From: Okapia johnstoni
Lineage: Eukaryota > Chordata > Mammalia > Artiodactyla > Giraffidae
Assembly (NCBI GenBank): GCA_024291935.2
Contig: CM044309.1
Coordinates: 101,147,628-101,211,627 of the forward strand
Direction: 5' to 3'
DNA length: 64,000 nucleotides
Of the stretch, positions 43,129 to 53,616 are shown one piece after another. The translations under genes were made by a program, and so were the position numbers. The notes under the pieces are model-generated. The model saw nothing but the letters and a program-made list of their open reading frames with translations, was not told where the DNA came from and searched no databases. The stretch's first letter is position 1; each line of letters starts with the position of its first letter.

Positions 43129-43881
43129 ATGGTTTGTTTTCATATTGACAGATGTTGTCAGGAGTCCTCAGAGAAACAGAAAGTTAAAGATCATCTGCAT
43201 GAGTTACTGTTTCTGTGGCTGAACTTGTGGATTTCAACGTTGCATAGTAAATTCATTGTTTCTTAAGAAAATCCAACATGCTGCATGCAGCCAACTGGTA
43301 TAGCTAGCCTTGAGTTCAAAATCCAATCACCTGAAGCTATGTTGTTTTCCTGCAGAGTTTATGGCTATGTCCTCTAAGCACCTGATTATTTCTAATTGGG
43401 TCCCACACTCTGCTTTAAATTGTTCACATTACCGTTTCAGAGGTAGCTATTTGGTTGAGGAGATGGGGTGGCCTTCTAAATGTGTCTTTTATTCTGACTT
43501 TGGAAAGTGCATCCCCTGTGAACTTCTTGCATTGGAACCATCTACGCTTACTTTCTCTTAACTGTTACATTGAGGAAAGAATCCTTGTCCTACTTTTCAG
43601 GATAATTGTGAGAAACAACTTATTAATGATTACAAAGCAGCTTGAAAATACAAGCTCTTCACAAATGCAAGATGATAAAAAATTCATATGAGTAACAATA
43701 ACAACAATTCTATCAAGGCCACTGGGAAGATGACTGGAGTGTGCCCAGAGGTCCAAAGGGGGAATTAGGAACTATGTATAGGAAATTTCCCTTGATGTAT
43801 ACCACATGACATATGAGACTACCAGATACCCTGGCCTTCTTGAACTGACATCTATGTGTGTATATGCAACTCTTGGACCCC
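43129..43881. other. single-copy DNA
   Basis: No repeat or coding signature recognised. Confidence 0.35.
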
Positions 43882-44100
43882 TGGTGGTGGTGGTGGCTTA
43901 GTCACTAAGTTGTGTCCATCTCTTGTGACCCCATGGACTGTAGCCTGCCAGGCTTCTTTGTCCATGGGATTTTCCAGGCTAGAATATGGCAGTGGGTTGC
44001 CATTTCCTTCTCCAGGGGATCTTCCTGACCCAGGGATTGAATCCAGGTCTCCTGCATTGCAGGAGGTTTCTTTACTGATTGAGACACCGGGAAAGCCCCT
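43882..44100 (-). mobile_element. Bov-tA SINE, antisense
   Basis: (ggt)n-like start, then 'cttagtcactaagttgtgtc' through 'gattgagacaccgggaaagc'. Confidence 0.91.
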
Positions 44101-45358
44101 TGGCCCCCTATACAGACAAATCGCAGATTTGGCAAAAGTCTTTTTTTTTTTTAAGGAATTGTTGGTCTGATATTCGGAGTTCTCAGTATGCCCTTACTAA
44201 GAGCTGGTTGGAACAACATTCTAATATCACCAATACCACTCACTCTTGAGACTGATGACCTTCCCATTGTCCTCTTGTCTTTCCTTTTTGCAGCAAAGCC
44301 CCACAATACAATACATCCCTTTGCAAGCAGATCTGTTACTAAAGGAATTCATGCATCTTGCATCTTGAAGATGCATTATTAATGCCTGGACAAATCACAT
44401 CAGGTGAAACGCAGCAAGTCCCTGGCACCGAAAAAAAGGAACAAAGGCTGGTTCTACAAGAGAGCGATGGATGAGACAAATTATAACAGCTGGGAGTTTC
44501 TTGTAAGTAAGGTGGCATAAAAACCAGAAATGCTAAAATTGTGTGCACAGACAGCAACTTCATTTTTTTTCCTGGTAGAACAGATTACACATGGTGCTGG
44601 AAGAAAGCCACTCTAATTGTGGCTTCGTTAAAGTCATGGTGTTGCAACTCATTGAATTTCTCAGCAAAAGGGGCCTGCTTGCTGGTGACCAAATTACTTC
44701 CAAGTGCAACCCCAGGCTCTTGTACATGATTTCTGAGATGGACTTGGAAAGATGGATTTTTCTAATGGAGCTCGTAATCAACTCTGGCTGCACAGGGGAA
44801 AAAAGTAAGATGTGACTTGGGAGAGTTTATCAGGGAACTCTGGGGGAATGGAGACTGTCTGGGAGAGGGGGAACAGAGTCCCTCTTGTCACCTCTCCTGG
44901 CCAAGGTGGAGATGCCTGCGTAGGCTGATGTGAGGCAGTGGTTTACTAAGAGTGTGATTCATCCTCTGGCATGAGAACTTATAGATCCTTTCAACTTTAA
45001 AACCAGGGGATTGGAGATAGATAAATATCAGGAGTATTTCAAATGGATTAGAAAAGGCCACAAGTGAACAATCATTTAGCTGTGCTGATCCATGACTGTG
45101 CCTACTCCCAGCAGTCACTAATGACACATGAGCTGCTCAAGCACTCATGAGCCCCTTCTCCCCCTTTTCTATTGGGTCCATGACAGAGAGGACTTGTTTT
45201 AAATTGCAGGCCACAGCTAAAGTTTATGGTGACATTAGAGGGAGGCATTTTTCTAAACTATTTCTATGTCATCAGTTTATTAAATAAGACTTCTTTTGGC
45301 ACCTTGAAAGAAATGGTATTCTTTTAAAGTAAGAAAGCTGTTGATACGTTGGAGAAAG
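44101..45358. other. single-copy DNA
   Basis: T-run at about 44141-44152. A small hairpin near 44357-44374 ('tgcatctt' / 'aagatgca' around a single g). No repeat or coding signature recognised. Confidence 0.35.
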
Positions 45359-45406
45359 TGGCAGTGGTGTGTAAGTATGTGTGTGTGTGATTGTGTGTGT
45401 GAATGC
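45359..45406. repeat. (GT)n microsatellite, interrupted
   Basis: GT dinucleotides broken by 'aagtat' and 'at' interruptions. Confidence 0.85.
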
Positions 45407-46138
45407 CTGTGCCTCACGCATACTGTTCTCTTGTGGCTTCTGTGTAATATTGCCCACATTTTCTATTTGGAGAATCACTTTCTCCTACATATACTCAAAA
45501 CAAACATGAAACCACCTAATTATATTTTCATAATCATGATTAAAAACCGTCTAAATGATCCTGCTTGATGTACTCAAAGAGTTTGTTGATTGCTTTTTGA
45601 TGTGTATTAAAGCTCTAGATGCAGCCACATCAAATGATTTGCTTCACAATGAAATGGAGGAGAAAGCCCTTTAATATGCATACACACTTACTTAAAAATA
45701 TACATATATAATTCATACCTGGCTAATTAGCCAGCATCAACACAAAATCCGTGACCATGAAATAATTGTGGAAAAGTTGATTACCTTCAAATAGTACATT
45801 AAGTTTGTATATATGTATATACATATAAATATATATGTGTGTATTTTTTATTTTTGCACAATATTGCTTCTACCTTTTACAGAGGCCATTGGTCTTTTGG
45901 ATAATCAGTGCCTCTAAGTGCTTTTCACATGCTGATAAAGAACCTTGAGATTAAGATTTGAACTTTAGAACTTTTATGACAGAAATCATGTGTAAATGCT
46001 CCCCTCTTAGAACATATGTTCCTTTGGATGATAGAAGGGTTGTGGGCCAGTTTTCATGAAGTAATAGAAATGACCAGCAGGCTCCAGGGTGGGCTCTTCC
46101 CGCTGATTCCCCCACAAAATGAAGGTACCCCTTTCCTT
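45407..46138. other. AT-rich single-copy DNA
   Basis: Alternating TA/GT-rich segment at about 45808-45845. No repeat or coding signature otherwise. Confidence 0.35.
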
Positions 46139-46408
46139 CCTGCTGCTGCTGCTAAGTCGCTTCAGTCGTGTCTGACTCTGTGCGACCCCATAGATGGCAG
46201 CCCACCAGGCTCCTCCGTCTCTGGGATTCTCCAGGGAAGAATACTGGAGTGGGTTGTCATTTCTTTCTCCAATGCATGCACGCATGCTAAGTCGCTTCAG
46301 TCGTGTCCGACTCTGTGCGACCCTATGGACCGCAGCCCACCAGGCTCCTCTGTCCCTGGGATTCTCCAGGCAAGCATACTGGAGTGGGTTGCCATTTCCT
46401 TCTCCCCT
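46139..46408 (-). mobile_element. Bov-A2 SINE, antisense
   Basis: (ctg)n followed by two Bov-A monomers, each starting 'ctaagtcgcttcagtcgtgt' and ending 'ccatttc(c/t)ttctcc', joined by 'aatgcatgcacgcatg'. Both monomers are close to consensus, so the insertion is young. Confidence 0.94.
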
Positions 46409-46849
46409 GGGGAACAACTGTGTGAAGACTCCTCATGGTTCTCCTGTTGACACATTAATTGGTCCCAGGGCAGGAGGAACTCACATTTAAGTCTTTGTGT
46501 CAAGGCAGCTTTTTGTGTTTGTGTTAACATTGCGAGATGTGCCTACAAATTAGTAAATTTCATTTTCACGCTCAAATTTCACCAGCTTATCTCTAACAAA
46601 GGTGTTTGTAACTGTTTACTAGTAGGTGTTGTGCTCCATGTGTGAATCCTTACAGGATGGGAAACCTATTTGTTGCTTTGGGAAAGAGTGGTTTGGAATA
46701 AACAGCAGCTGACAGTGCCTGTATGAGGTGTGCACAGAAGGTGGGGCAGGGGGGTGGTGAGATATTTTTCACATCAGTGATGACTAGTGTTAATAAAAAG
46801 CTGAAATAGTGAAGGCTTTATATTTTAATATGAGGAAACAGTGACTTAT
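46409..46849. other. single-copy DNA
   Basis: No repeat or coding signature recognised. Confidence 0.35.
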
Positions 46850-47570
46850 CTATTTATTCAACACTGAGTACCTGTGGTTTCCCAGGCACCAGCTAATTCT
46901 GAAGGGTAATGGCAAATCAAACAGAACTGAGATATGGTTAATCCCCTGGACGGGGAGGTCACATAGAAAACTCAATATAACGTGCAAATTGATATAGTTG
47001 AGATATGTGCAAGGGACCATGAGAAGATGGAGGAATAACTTCCTAAATCTGGTGGGAAAGGCTTTCCTGAAGAGCATCTTGAAAGGTGAGTTAGACTCTC
47101 CGTGAAAAGGCCTTCTAGGCTGAGGAAATACGGTGTGCAGAGGTCAGAAGTGGGAGCGGGCATGGCATGGGAGGATTTGTTGAGTACTTGTGTGTTACTG
47201 CATTTTAAGTTGTGAGGAGAGAAGAGGCAGGAGGACATGTTACTGCATTTTAAGTTGTGAGGAGAGAAGAGGCAGGAGGAAGAGGGGCAAGGGGCTAGAA
47301 TGTGAAGTGTTGATGTGCCGCTGTTAAGAAATTTGGATTTTGTCTCATAAGCAAAGATGAAATTGAAGCATACACAATCAGATTTGTGTTTCGGAAAGCT
47401 AAGTCTTTTGAAATGTGGAGGATGAACTGAATCGTGGTAACAAAGATTGGCAGAAGGGAGAGCAGTCAGAAAGTTATTAGAATACCTCCAGAGAGAGGCG
47501 CTGACAACCTGAAAGAAGGCAATGACAGTAGGTTAAAGAGGAGGGAGAACTCCTTGGCATCTGTCCCCAC
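46850..47570 (+). repeat. ancient LINE-derived repeat (family of 2395), long copy
   Basis: Follows the family over about 700 bp: 'tttattcaacactgagtacc', 'cccaggcaccagctaattct', 'gtgggaaaggctttcctgaa', 'gtgtgcagaggtcagaag', 'aagaaatttggattttgtct', 'cacaatcagatttgtgtttc', 'agtcagaaagttattagaat'. A 45-bp tandem duplication lies inside. Confidence 0.6.
47193..47282 (+). repeat. 45-bp tandem duplication
   Basis: The unit starting at 47193 ('tgttactgcattttaagttg') is repeated from 47238. 43 consecutive bases are identical between copies, so the event is recent relative to the host repeat. Confidence 0.95.
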
Positions 47571-47686
47571 TGACATCAACATGACCAGAGTGATTAAAGC
47601 CCCTCCTTCACATGGACCTCAAACTTCAGCCACACCAGACCATTTGCAGTTCCTGCTTTTGCAAATGCTATTGAAAAACTGCTGAC

Positions 47687-47935
47687 CCCTCGTCCAGCCT
47701 GCTGACTTCTGTTTTACTTTAAGATTCACGTCCTGCATTACCTCCTCCGGCAAGCCCCCTTTCCCCAGACTGAGCTAGGTGTCCCTCGTTTGGACTCCCA
47801 TAGAACCTGATGTATTTCTGAGGAAGCCTCTACCACACTACTTAGTACTTGGTTATGGTCTTCTGGAGGGGGCCCTACTCGCTGTGCGTATGTAATAAAA
47901 GCAGCTACCGAGCAGTGAGCATTCAGTGAATACCC
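47687..47935 (+). repeat. L2 LINE 3' fragment
   Basis: L2 landmarks 'cattacctcctccggcaagc', 'gagctaggtgtccctcgttt', 'tcccatagaacctgatgtat', 'ctaccacactacttagtact'. Confidence 0.7.
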
Positions 47936-48114
47936 TTTGAACGGCCAAACGCAGCAGCTTAACTCTCATTTCATCAAATGCTTCAACAGAAGACTACAAA
48001 GTGCCTGTCACCCTAGGACGTATCCCTGGGAGTCTTTTCTGTTGATCCTAGACCTGTGGACAGTAGCCGCAGAGTGTAAAGTCTCATGGTACTTTGGCAA
48101 TTTTGTGGTGATTT

Positions 48115-48177
48115 CCGTTCAGTTCAGTTGCTCAGTCGTGTCAGACTCTTTGTGACCCCATGGACTACAGCACGCCA
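48115..48177 (-). mobile_element. 63-bp BovB/Bov-A 3' end with target-site duplication
   Basis: Only the reversed last 63 bases ('gttcagttcagttgctcagt' to 'ggactacagcacgcca') are present, flanked by a perfect 10-bp duplication 'gtggtgattt' (48105-48114 and 48178-48187). The word 'cagcacgcca' matches BovB's 3' end rather than Bov-A, favouring a severely 5'-truncated BovB. Confidence 0.88.
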
Positions 48178-48187
48178 GTGGTGATTT

Positions 48188-48952
48188 AGATCAATGTAAA
48201 AAAAATGTAAGTAGAAAAAAGAAAGGCCTCCAAAATTCATTGTCAACTTGGATGCCATATATAGATGTCAGAGAAACGGGCCCCAAAAATTCCCCTTACC
48301 ACCTATATTTGTATTCTTACTGACCCAGGTAACCAAGATATTGTTTCTTGTCCACTGTTGTAGAATCAGACATTGAGTTTTAATGAGTTTTCTCGGACCT
48401 TTAATTATACAAGTATATTTAGGATTACGATCTTAGGTTATGTATTGCCATAGAGCCTTAAAATATGACGTTACTACTGCTACTACTACTATTTTGTCTT
48501 TTCTTTTTTTCCCAATATCATGTAACAATTTTTACTGAATGAAAAGAATATAGTTTATTATAAACTCTTAACTAAGAAAGTCTATAAACTATAATACTAC
48601 AAGTCTTTTCATAACTTAGCAAATGTGATGACAGACGATCAGTGAAAGAGATGAAAGTTACCTTACTTTTCCTCTGGTTCTGTGTGTTGTCTCTTTTGTT
48701 GGACAGATATTCTGTCCAACATCTGTCTTGAACTTATTACAGTGACGAGTTGACCCCTTTTATACCTATAGAGATGCCTACGGTGTCCCTAAGTGGACAA
48801 GAGATCCAGAGTTTCTTGTCTTCATTCTTTTCTGCAACGAGTTTCAAGGCAACTTAGAATGATGAAAATAGCAGTAAACTGATTCAAGTCTAAGCTCTGC
48901 CCCCAAGAGCTTTGTGACTTTTGAGAGGTCACCAAAACCTTTAGCACTACAC
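48188..48952. other. AT-rich single-copy DNA with a short palindrome
   Basis: (ctact)n-like stretch at about 48475-48492 and the palindrome at 48697-48721. No repeat family recognised. Confidence 0.35.
48697..48721. repeat. 25-base near-perfect palindrome
   Basis: 11-bp arms (48697-48707 and 48711-48721) pair perfectly around the 3-base centre 'tat', core 'gttggacaga'/'tctgtccaac'. Could form a short hairpin. No terminator or miRNA context is evident. Confidence 0.6.
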
Positions 48953-48968
48953 TTCCTCTCTGTGGAAC

Positions 48969-49160
48969 GTGAAAGTTGCTCAGTTGTGTCTGATTCTTTG
49001 TGACCCCATGGACTATACAGTCCATGGAATTCTCCAGACCAGAATACTGGAGTGGGTAGCCTTTTCCTTCTCCAGGGGATCTTCCCAACCCAGGGATCGA
49101 ACCCAAGTCTCTGGCATTGCAGGCGGATTCTTTACCAGACAAGCCACAAGGAAAGCCCAC
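48969..49160 (-). mobile_element. Bov-tA SINE, antisense half of a head-to-head pair
   Basis: 'gtgaaagttgctcagttgtg' through 'agacaagccacaaggaaagc'. Its head adjoins the head of the next copy. The outer 16-bp duplication (48953-48968) is shared with the other half. Confidence 0.93.
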
Positions 49161-49375
49161 AAGGGACTTCCCTGGTGGCTCAGATGGTAAAAGCATCTGC
49201 TTACAATGTGGGAGACCCGGGTTCAATCCCTGGGTTGGGAAGATCCCCTGGAGAAGGAAATGGCACCCCACTCCAGTACTCTTGCCTTGAAAATCCCAAG
49301 GACAGAGGAGCCTGGTAGGCTATAGTCCATGGGGTCGCAAAGAGTCAGACACGACTGAACAACTTCACTTTCCCT
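49161..49375 (+). mobile_element. Bov-tA SINE, sense half of a head-to-head pair
   Basis: 'gggacttccctggtggctca' through 'gacacgactgaacaacttca'. Followed by the second copy of the 16-bp duplication 'ttcctctctgtggaac' at 49376-49391. No duplication separates the two halves. Confidence 0.95.
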
Positions 49376-49391
49376 TTCCTCTCTGTGGAAC

Positions 49392-49894
49392 AAGGGAATT
49401 AGGCTGAATATCTTAATCATTCTTTTCATTTCAGAAACAATCTACACTTATTATAACCATTTAGTTATGAAGAATGTGTTAACCATCAATTTCAGCAAAG
49501 CCCTGCTCCAGATCAGATAGGAGACACCAGGAGAACAAAATCAGTCCATAGGAAATCACTATTTAGCGTGTCTATTTTGCTATTGAAATTTTGGGGCTGT
49601 GGGTCTTGATTTTTCTTGGGGACCGACTTTATTTTATAGTCAAAGGTGATGTGGCTTTGAGTCTAGGGTCAAAATGGAGTTTAGAGGTCATCTAATTGAA
49701 TTTCCATTCCACTGTATAAAATACCATATGGATGATTGGTTTTTCAGGTTATTCCTGGGCACTTTCAGTATAAGGAGTTTATGATTTTTAAAGGCATCTT
49801 AAAGATTCCCAAGTATAAGAAAATTATTCCTTATATTGAGATGAAAAATATGCCTCTATGACATACAGATATTTTTCATTCATTTAATTTCTCA
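49392..49894. other. single-copy DNA
   Basis: No repeat or coding signature recognised. Confidence 0.35.
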
Positions 49895-50460
49895 CTCATT
49901 CTGTTTGCAAGTATTAATAGAGTATCCATCATTTATCTGGTGCCATGCTAGCCCCCGGAGATAAAGCAATGAAAAACACAGACTTGGTCCTTGCCTTGAG
50001 GGACCTTACATTCCACTGAAAGGGCAGGCAATTAAGCAAATAATTGTAATGCCTTCTAACAAGTACTGCTGCTGCTGCTGCTGCTAAGTTGCTTCAGTCA
50101 TGTCCAACTCGGTGTGACCCCATAGACGGCAGCCTACCAGGCTCCCCCGTCCCCGGGATTCTCCAGGCAAGAACACTGGAGTGGGTTGCCATTTCCTTCT
50201 CCAATGCATGAAAGTGGAAAGTGAAAAGTGAAAGTGAAGTCGCTCAGTTGTGTCCGACTCTTAGCGACTCCATGGACTGCAGCCTACCCGGCTCATCCGT
50301 CCATGGAATTTTCCAGGCAAGAGTACTGGAGTGGGGTGCCATTGCCTTCTCCACTAACAAGTACTGTGACAGTGGAAATATAGATGTGTTATAGCAATGT
50401 TTAGGAGCATGTCAGATCTGAGCCTGAGTGATCTGAGAGAGCTTTTCTGAGAGTCATCTA
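49895..50460 (+). repeat. ancient LINE-derived repeat (family of 2395), split by Bov-A2
   Basis: Left part 'catttatctggtgccatgct', 'gcaatgaaaaacacagactt', 'ttgagggaccttacattcca'. Right part 'tactgtgacagtggaaatat', 'gagcctgagtgatctgagag'. The Bov-A2 at 50068-50353 interrupts it. Confidence 0.6.
50068..50353 (-). mobile_element. Bov-A2 SINE, antisense, with target-site duplication
   Basis: (ctg)n, two Bov-A monomers and the linker 'gtgaaaagtgaaagtgaagt'. Flanked by the 12-bp duplication 'ctaacaagtact' at 50056-50067 and 50354-50365. Close to consensus. Confidence 0.97.
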
Positions 50461-50481
50461 GCTGACAGTGAAGGGTGTGTG

Positions 50482-50668
50482 CATGTGTGCTATGGACTGT
50501 AGCCCTCCAGGCTCCTCTGTCCATAGGTTTCTCCAGGCAAGAATATTGGAATGGGTTGCCATGCCCTCCTCCAGGGTATCTTCCCGACCCAGGGCTCAAA
50601 CTCGCATCTCTTATGTCTCCTGCATTGGCAGACAGGTTCTTTACCACTAGCACCACCTAGGAAGCCTG
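50482..50668 (-). mobile_element. Bov-tA SINE, antisense
   Basis: 'gtgtgctatggactgtagcc' through 'ttatgtctcctgcattggca' and 'accactagcaccacctagga'. The 'tatgtctcc' segment marks the 'gatgtaagagac' subtype. Confidence 0.9.
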
Positions 50669-51618
50669 AAGGATACAGCCATGCTCAATATGACCCCAGG
50701 GTCTCTAAAACTTACGGCAGTATTTCCCTCAAGTCCTTTTCTCTAGGCTACACATAAAATAATCCTTTCAATTCTTACTTTCACATCCCATAAGTATGCC
50801 TCCAGTATCTTCTCATTTACCAATTCAGTAACTTTGTTAGAAAATAAATGAAATTTGTTTGGCTTTATGTCCTCTAAGTGAACCCATTTTGGCTCCTAGT
50901 GATAATTTTTTCCTCTCAAAGTGCTTACAAACCATCTATTAATTATCCATTAGAGAATTTACTTGGGACTCAGTATCAAGATGTATTCTGAAGTGTTTGC
51001 TATTTAGAAATTAAAACTTTCACCTACTTGTAGTTTTTTGGCCTCTCTGGTTCTACAGGATTTTTCAAAAATTACTAACAGTGCTTCTCCAATTGTATTT
51101 GCAAACTCTTATCTGGGAGTATTTACCTGAGTTCAAGTACACTTTTTCTGTCATCTCCACACTCATACTTTCTGGTTGTGTCTTAATTGTGTTTATTCTC
51201 AACTTTTCTGTTGATGATCACCCTCTTTAGGGAAGAGGATCGCAAAGTAAAGCTGTTGTTTTATTTTTAACACCTGATAATATTGTGTCATCTTTCCAAA
51301 CAAAGACACTATTCCTTTTATTTTTCAACTATAGCACACAGCAAGAGCTTTTTTTTTTTTTTGTATTCTTCACCATTCAGGTTAACTTATGGCCTTTCAA
51401 TTTGGTTACATTCTTTGTGTGGTTTCATTGTCTCCTCTCCCTCTTCTTTCTCCTCTGAATCATTGACTATGCAACTTTCCTTCTTTTTCATTCACATACT
51501 TAATAAAAATTGAATGGATTAGATGATACTCTAAATAGCTGCCTGGATTTCTGGGGATGTTTCCCCTTTGTTAACATTATTCACAATTGTATAGCCAGAC
51601 TTCCATTTTTAGTGCCTC
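50669..51618. other. AT-rich single-copy DNA
   Basis: T-run at about 51349-51362. No repeat or coding signature recognised. Confidence 0.35.
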
Positions 51619-51629
51619 CAGTACTTCTT

Positions 51630-51754
51630 GGAGAAGGAAGTGGCAACCCACTCCAGTATTCTTGCCTGGAGAATCCCAGGGATGGCGGAGCCTGGTGGGC
51701 TGCCATCCATGGGGTCGCACAGAGTCGGACACGACTGAAGTGACTTAGCAGCAG
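51630..51754 (+). mobile_element. Bov-A monomer with target-site duplication
   Basis: One Bov-A unit, 'gagaaggaagtggcaaccca' to 'acgactgaagtgacttagca'. Flanked by the 11-bp duplication 'cagtacttctt' at 51619-51629 and 51755-51765. Confidence 0.95.
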
Positions 51755-51854
51755 CAGTACTTCTTAGGCCACATTTTCTTTCACTGTGGCACTTTCTCAG
51801 ATTAAAAAAAAATTCCCTTCTAAAATCTAAGATGCGCTAATCTTATGGCATAAA

Positions 51855-52065
51855 GAAAGGGGAAAAGAGTTAGTGTTTATTGATTATTTACAATCCTGCA
51901 TCCCAGTGTTGTTTCTTATTCATTTTCTCAAAACTTTTTGGAGTTGGTTTGATTATTTCAATTGTTCGAATGAGAAAACTGAGGCTCAATATATTGTCCA
52001 ACCTAGTAAAGAGTAAAATTGGCATTTTAGCCTGAATCTATCTGATTCCAAAACTCCTTCTAAAG
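51855..52065 (+). repeat. MIR SINE
   Basis: MIR order in diverged form: 'tagtgtttattgattattta', 'atgagaaaactgaggctcaa', 'cctgaatctatctgattcca'. Confidence 0.65.
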
Positions 52066-52390
52066 TACCAGAGCTAATTACTCCCATTTATGGGCATATC
52101 TGTGTGTTCCATGGATTACAGATTGTTGCCACTTCTTTAGAAAGTTAGAATTCATCTTCCTTAGAAGGTAAAGGGATATCCCAAAGTACCAGTACTACTA
52201 TTTCTTCTATGTATCACATTGCTCTTCTCCATGATATCGTGACATAAATTTGGTTCTCTATAGTTTTCTAGTAGCATTCTTTATTTTTTGTAGCACTTGT
52301 AATTGGTGATCACATGGTAAAGAAGAGGAGCCCTTCGCAATGAAAGAGCCTACTTAAAGCTCTTGGTGTCCATCATCAGTTTTTTGTTGT
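52066..52390. other. single-copy DNA
   Basis: No repeat or coding signature recognised. Confidence 0.35.
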
Positions 52391-53225
52391 TGCATAACTA
52401 TTCCCGCAAAGGTAGCCATTTACAGGGCTTCAACTGGTAGCTCAACTGGTAAAGAATTCAGCTGCAGTGTAGGAGACCCCAGTTCAAATCCTGGGTCAGG
52501 AAGATCCCTGGAGAAGGGAGAGGCTACCCACTCCAGTATTCTTGGGCTTCGCTGGTGGCTCAGCTGGTAAAGAATCCACCTGCCATGCAGGAGACCTGGG
52601 TTTGACCCCTGGATTGGGAAGATGACCTGGAGGAGGGCATGGCAACCCACTCCAGTATCCTTGCCTGGAGAAACCTATGGACAGTGGAGCCTGGTGGGCT
52701 ACAGTCCATGGGGTCGCAAGGAGTCAGACATGACTGAGTGAATAAGCACAGCAGCCATTTACAACAACATAGATTTACTATTGCACAGTTCCTCTAGATA
52801 GGAGTCTGGGTACAATTTAACTGGGTCCTTGGCTTCAGGGTCTCACAAAGGTGCTCTCAAGGTGTCAGCCAGGCCCCAGACTTGACTGGGGCCAGATCCA
52901 CTCCCAGCATTCGGTCCCCTGCAGGCTGCTGGACTGAGAGCCTGGATTCACCATGCCTGTCTCTGAAGAACACTCTCAGTTCCTTGCCACATGGGCTTTC
53001 CCAGCATGGCTTCCCCAAAGCCAACAAGGGAGTGACTCTCCTCATGAGACAGGCATTACAATCTTACATAACATAATCGCACATGGATTCATGGACATCC
53101 CATCACCTTGGCCAGATTCTATTGGTTAGAACCAAGCCATAGTCCGCATGTACTTGGTGGGAAGAAGCCACAAGGACATGGATACCAGGAGGTGGAACAC
53201 TGGAGACCATTTTTAGCGTCCATGT
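52391..53225 (-). repeat. old LTR/LINE-type repeat, antisense, split by a dimeric SINE
   Basis: Familiar antisense mammalian repeat landmarks: 'gctctcaaggtgtcagccag', 'cttgactggggccagatcca', 'ctcagttccttgccacatgg', 'attctattggttagaaccaa', 'gataccaggaggtggaacac'. Family name not certain. Similar in type to 27440-28500. Confidence 0.5.
52425..52752 (+). mobile_element. dimeric Bov-tA SINE with target-site duplication
   Basis: A truncated first unit ending 'cactccagtattcttgg' is joined to a full second unit ('gcttcgctggtggctcagct'). Flanked by the perfect 11-bp duplication 'agccatttaca' at 52414-52424 and 52753-52763, which proves insertion as a single dimer. Same fusion point as 35396-35722. 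Confidence 0.95.
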
Positions 53226-53465
53226 GGCACAGCATCCATGATTTTGCATAGTGACTTTTACAATTCTCTGAGGATTTTCCTTGTCAACTCACCCTTAAAT
53301 GACCACAGAAATACCTTCTGGCTGTTTTTTTATTAAGGCATTTTTTTACCCTTTCTTTTTCTAGTGTTGAATCCACTATTCTTCTATGAACTTTCAGCAT
53401 ATAATGAGTTCTTTTAGTTATAATTCTTTAATATCACTATTTTAGCACAGGTACACAATACACTC

Positions 53466-53603
53466 TAGAGAAGGAACTGGCAGCCCACTCCAGTATTCTT
53501 GCCTAGAGAATTCCATGGACAGAGGAACCTGATGGGCTACAGTCCAGGGGGTCACAAAAGTTGGACAAGACTGAATGACTAACACACACACACACACACA
53601 CAC
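53466..53603 (+). mobile_element. Bov-A monomer with (CA)n tail and target-site duplication
   Basis: 'tagagaaggaactggcagcc' to 'gactgaatgactaacacac', then a (ca)n run. Flanked by the 13-bp duplication 'acacaatacactc' at 53453-53465 and 53604-53616. The microsatellite is the expanded tail of the SINE. Confidence 0.93.
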
Positions 53604-53616
53604 ACACAATACACTC

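Noticed and set aside
47434..47685. 83-codon open frame as a small gene
   Set aside because: It runs across an ancient repeat into single-copy DNA without recognisable homology or a start context.
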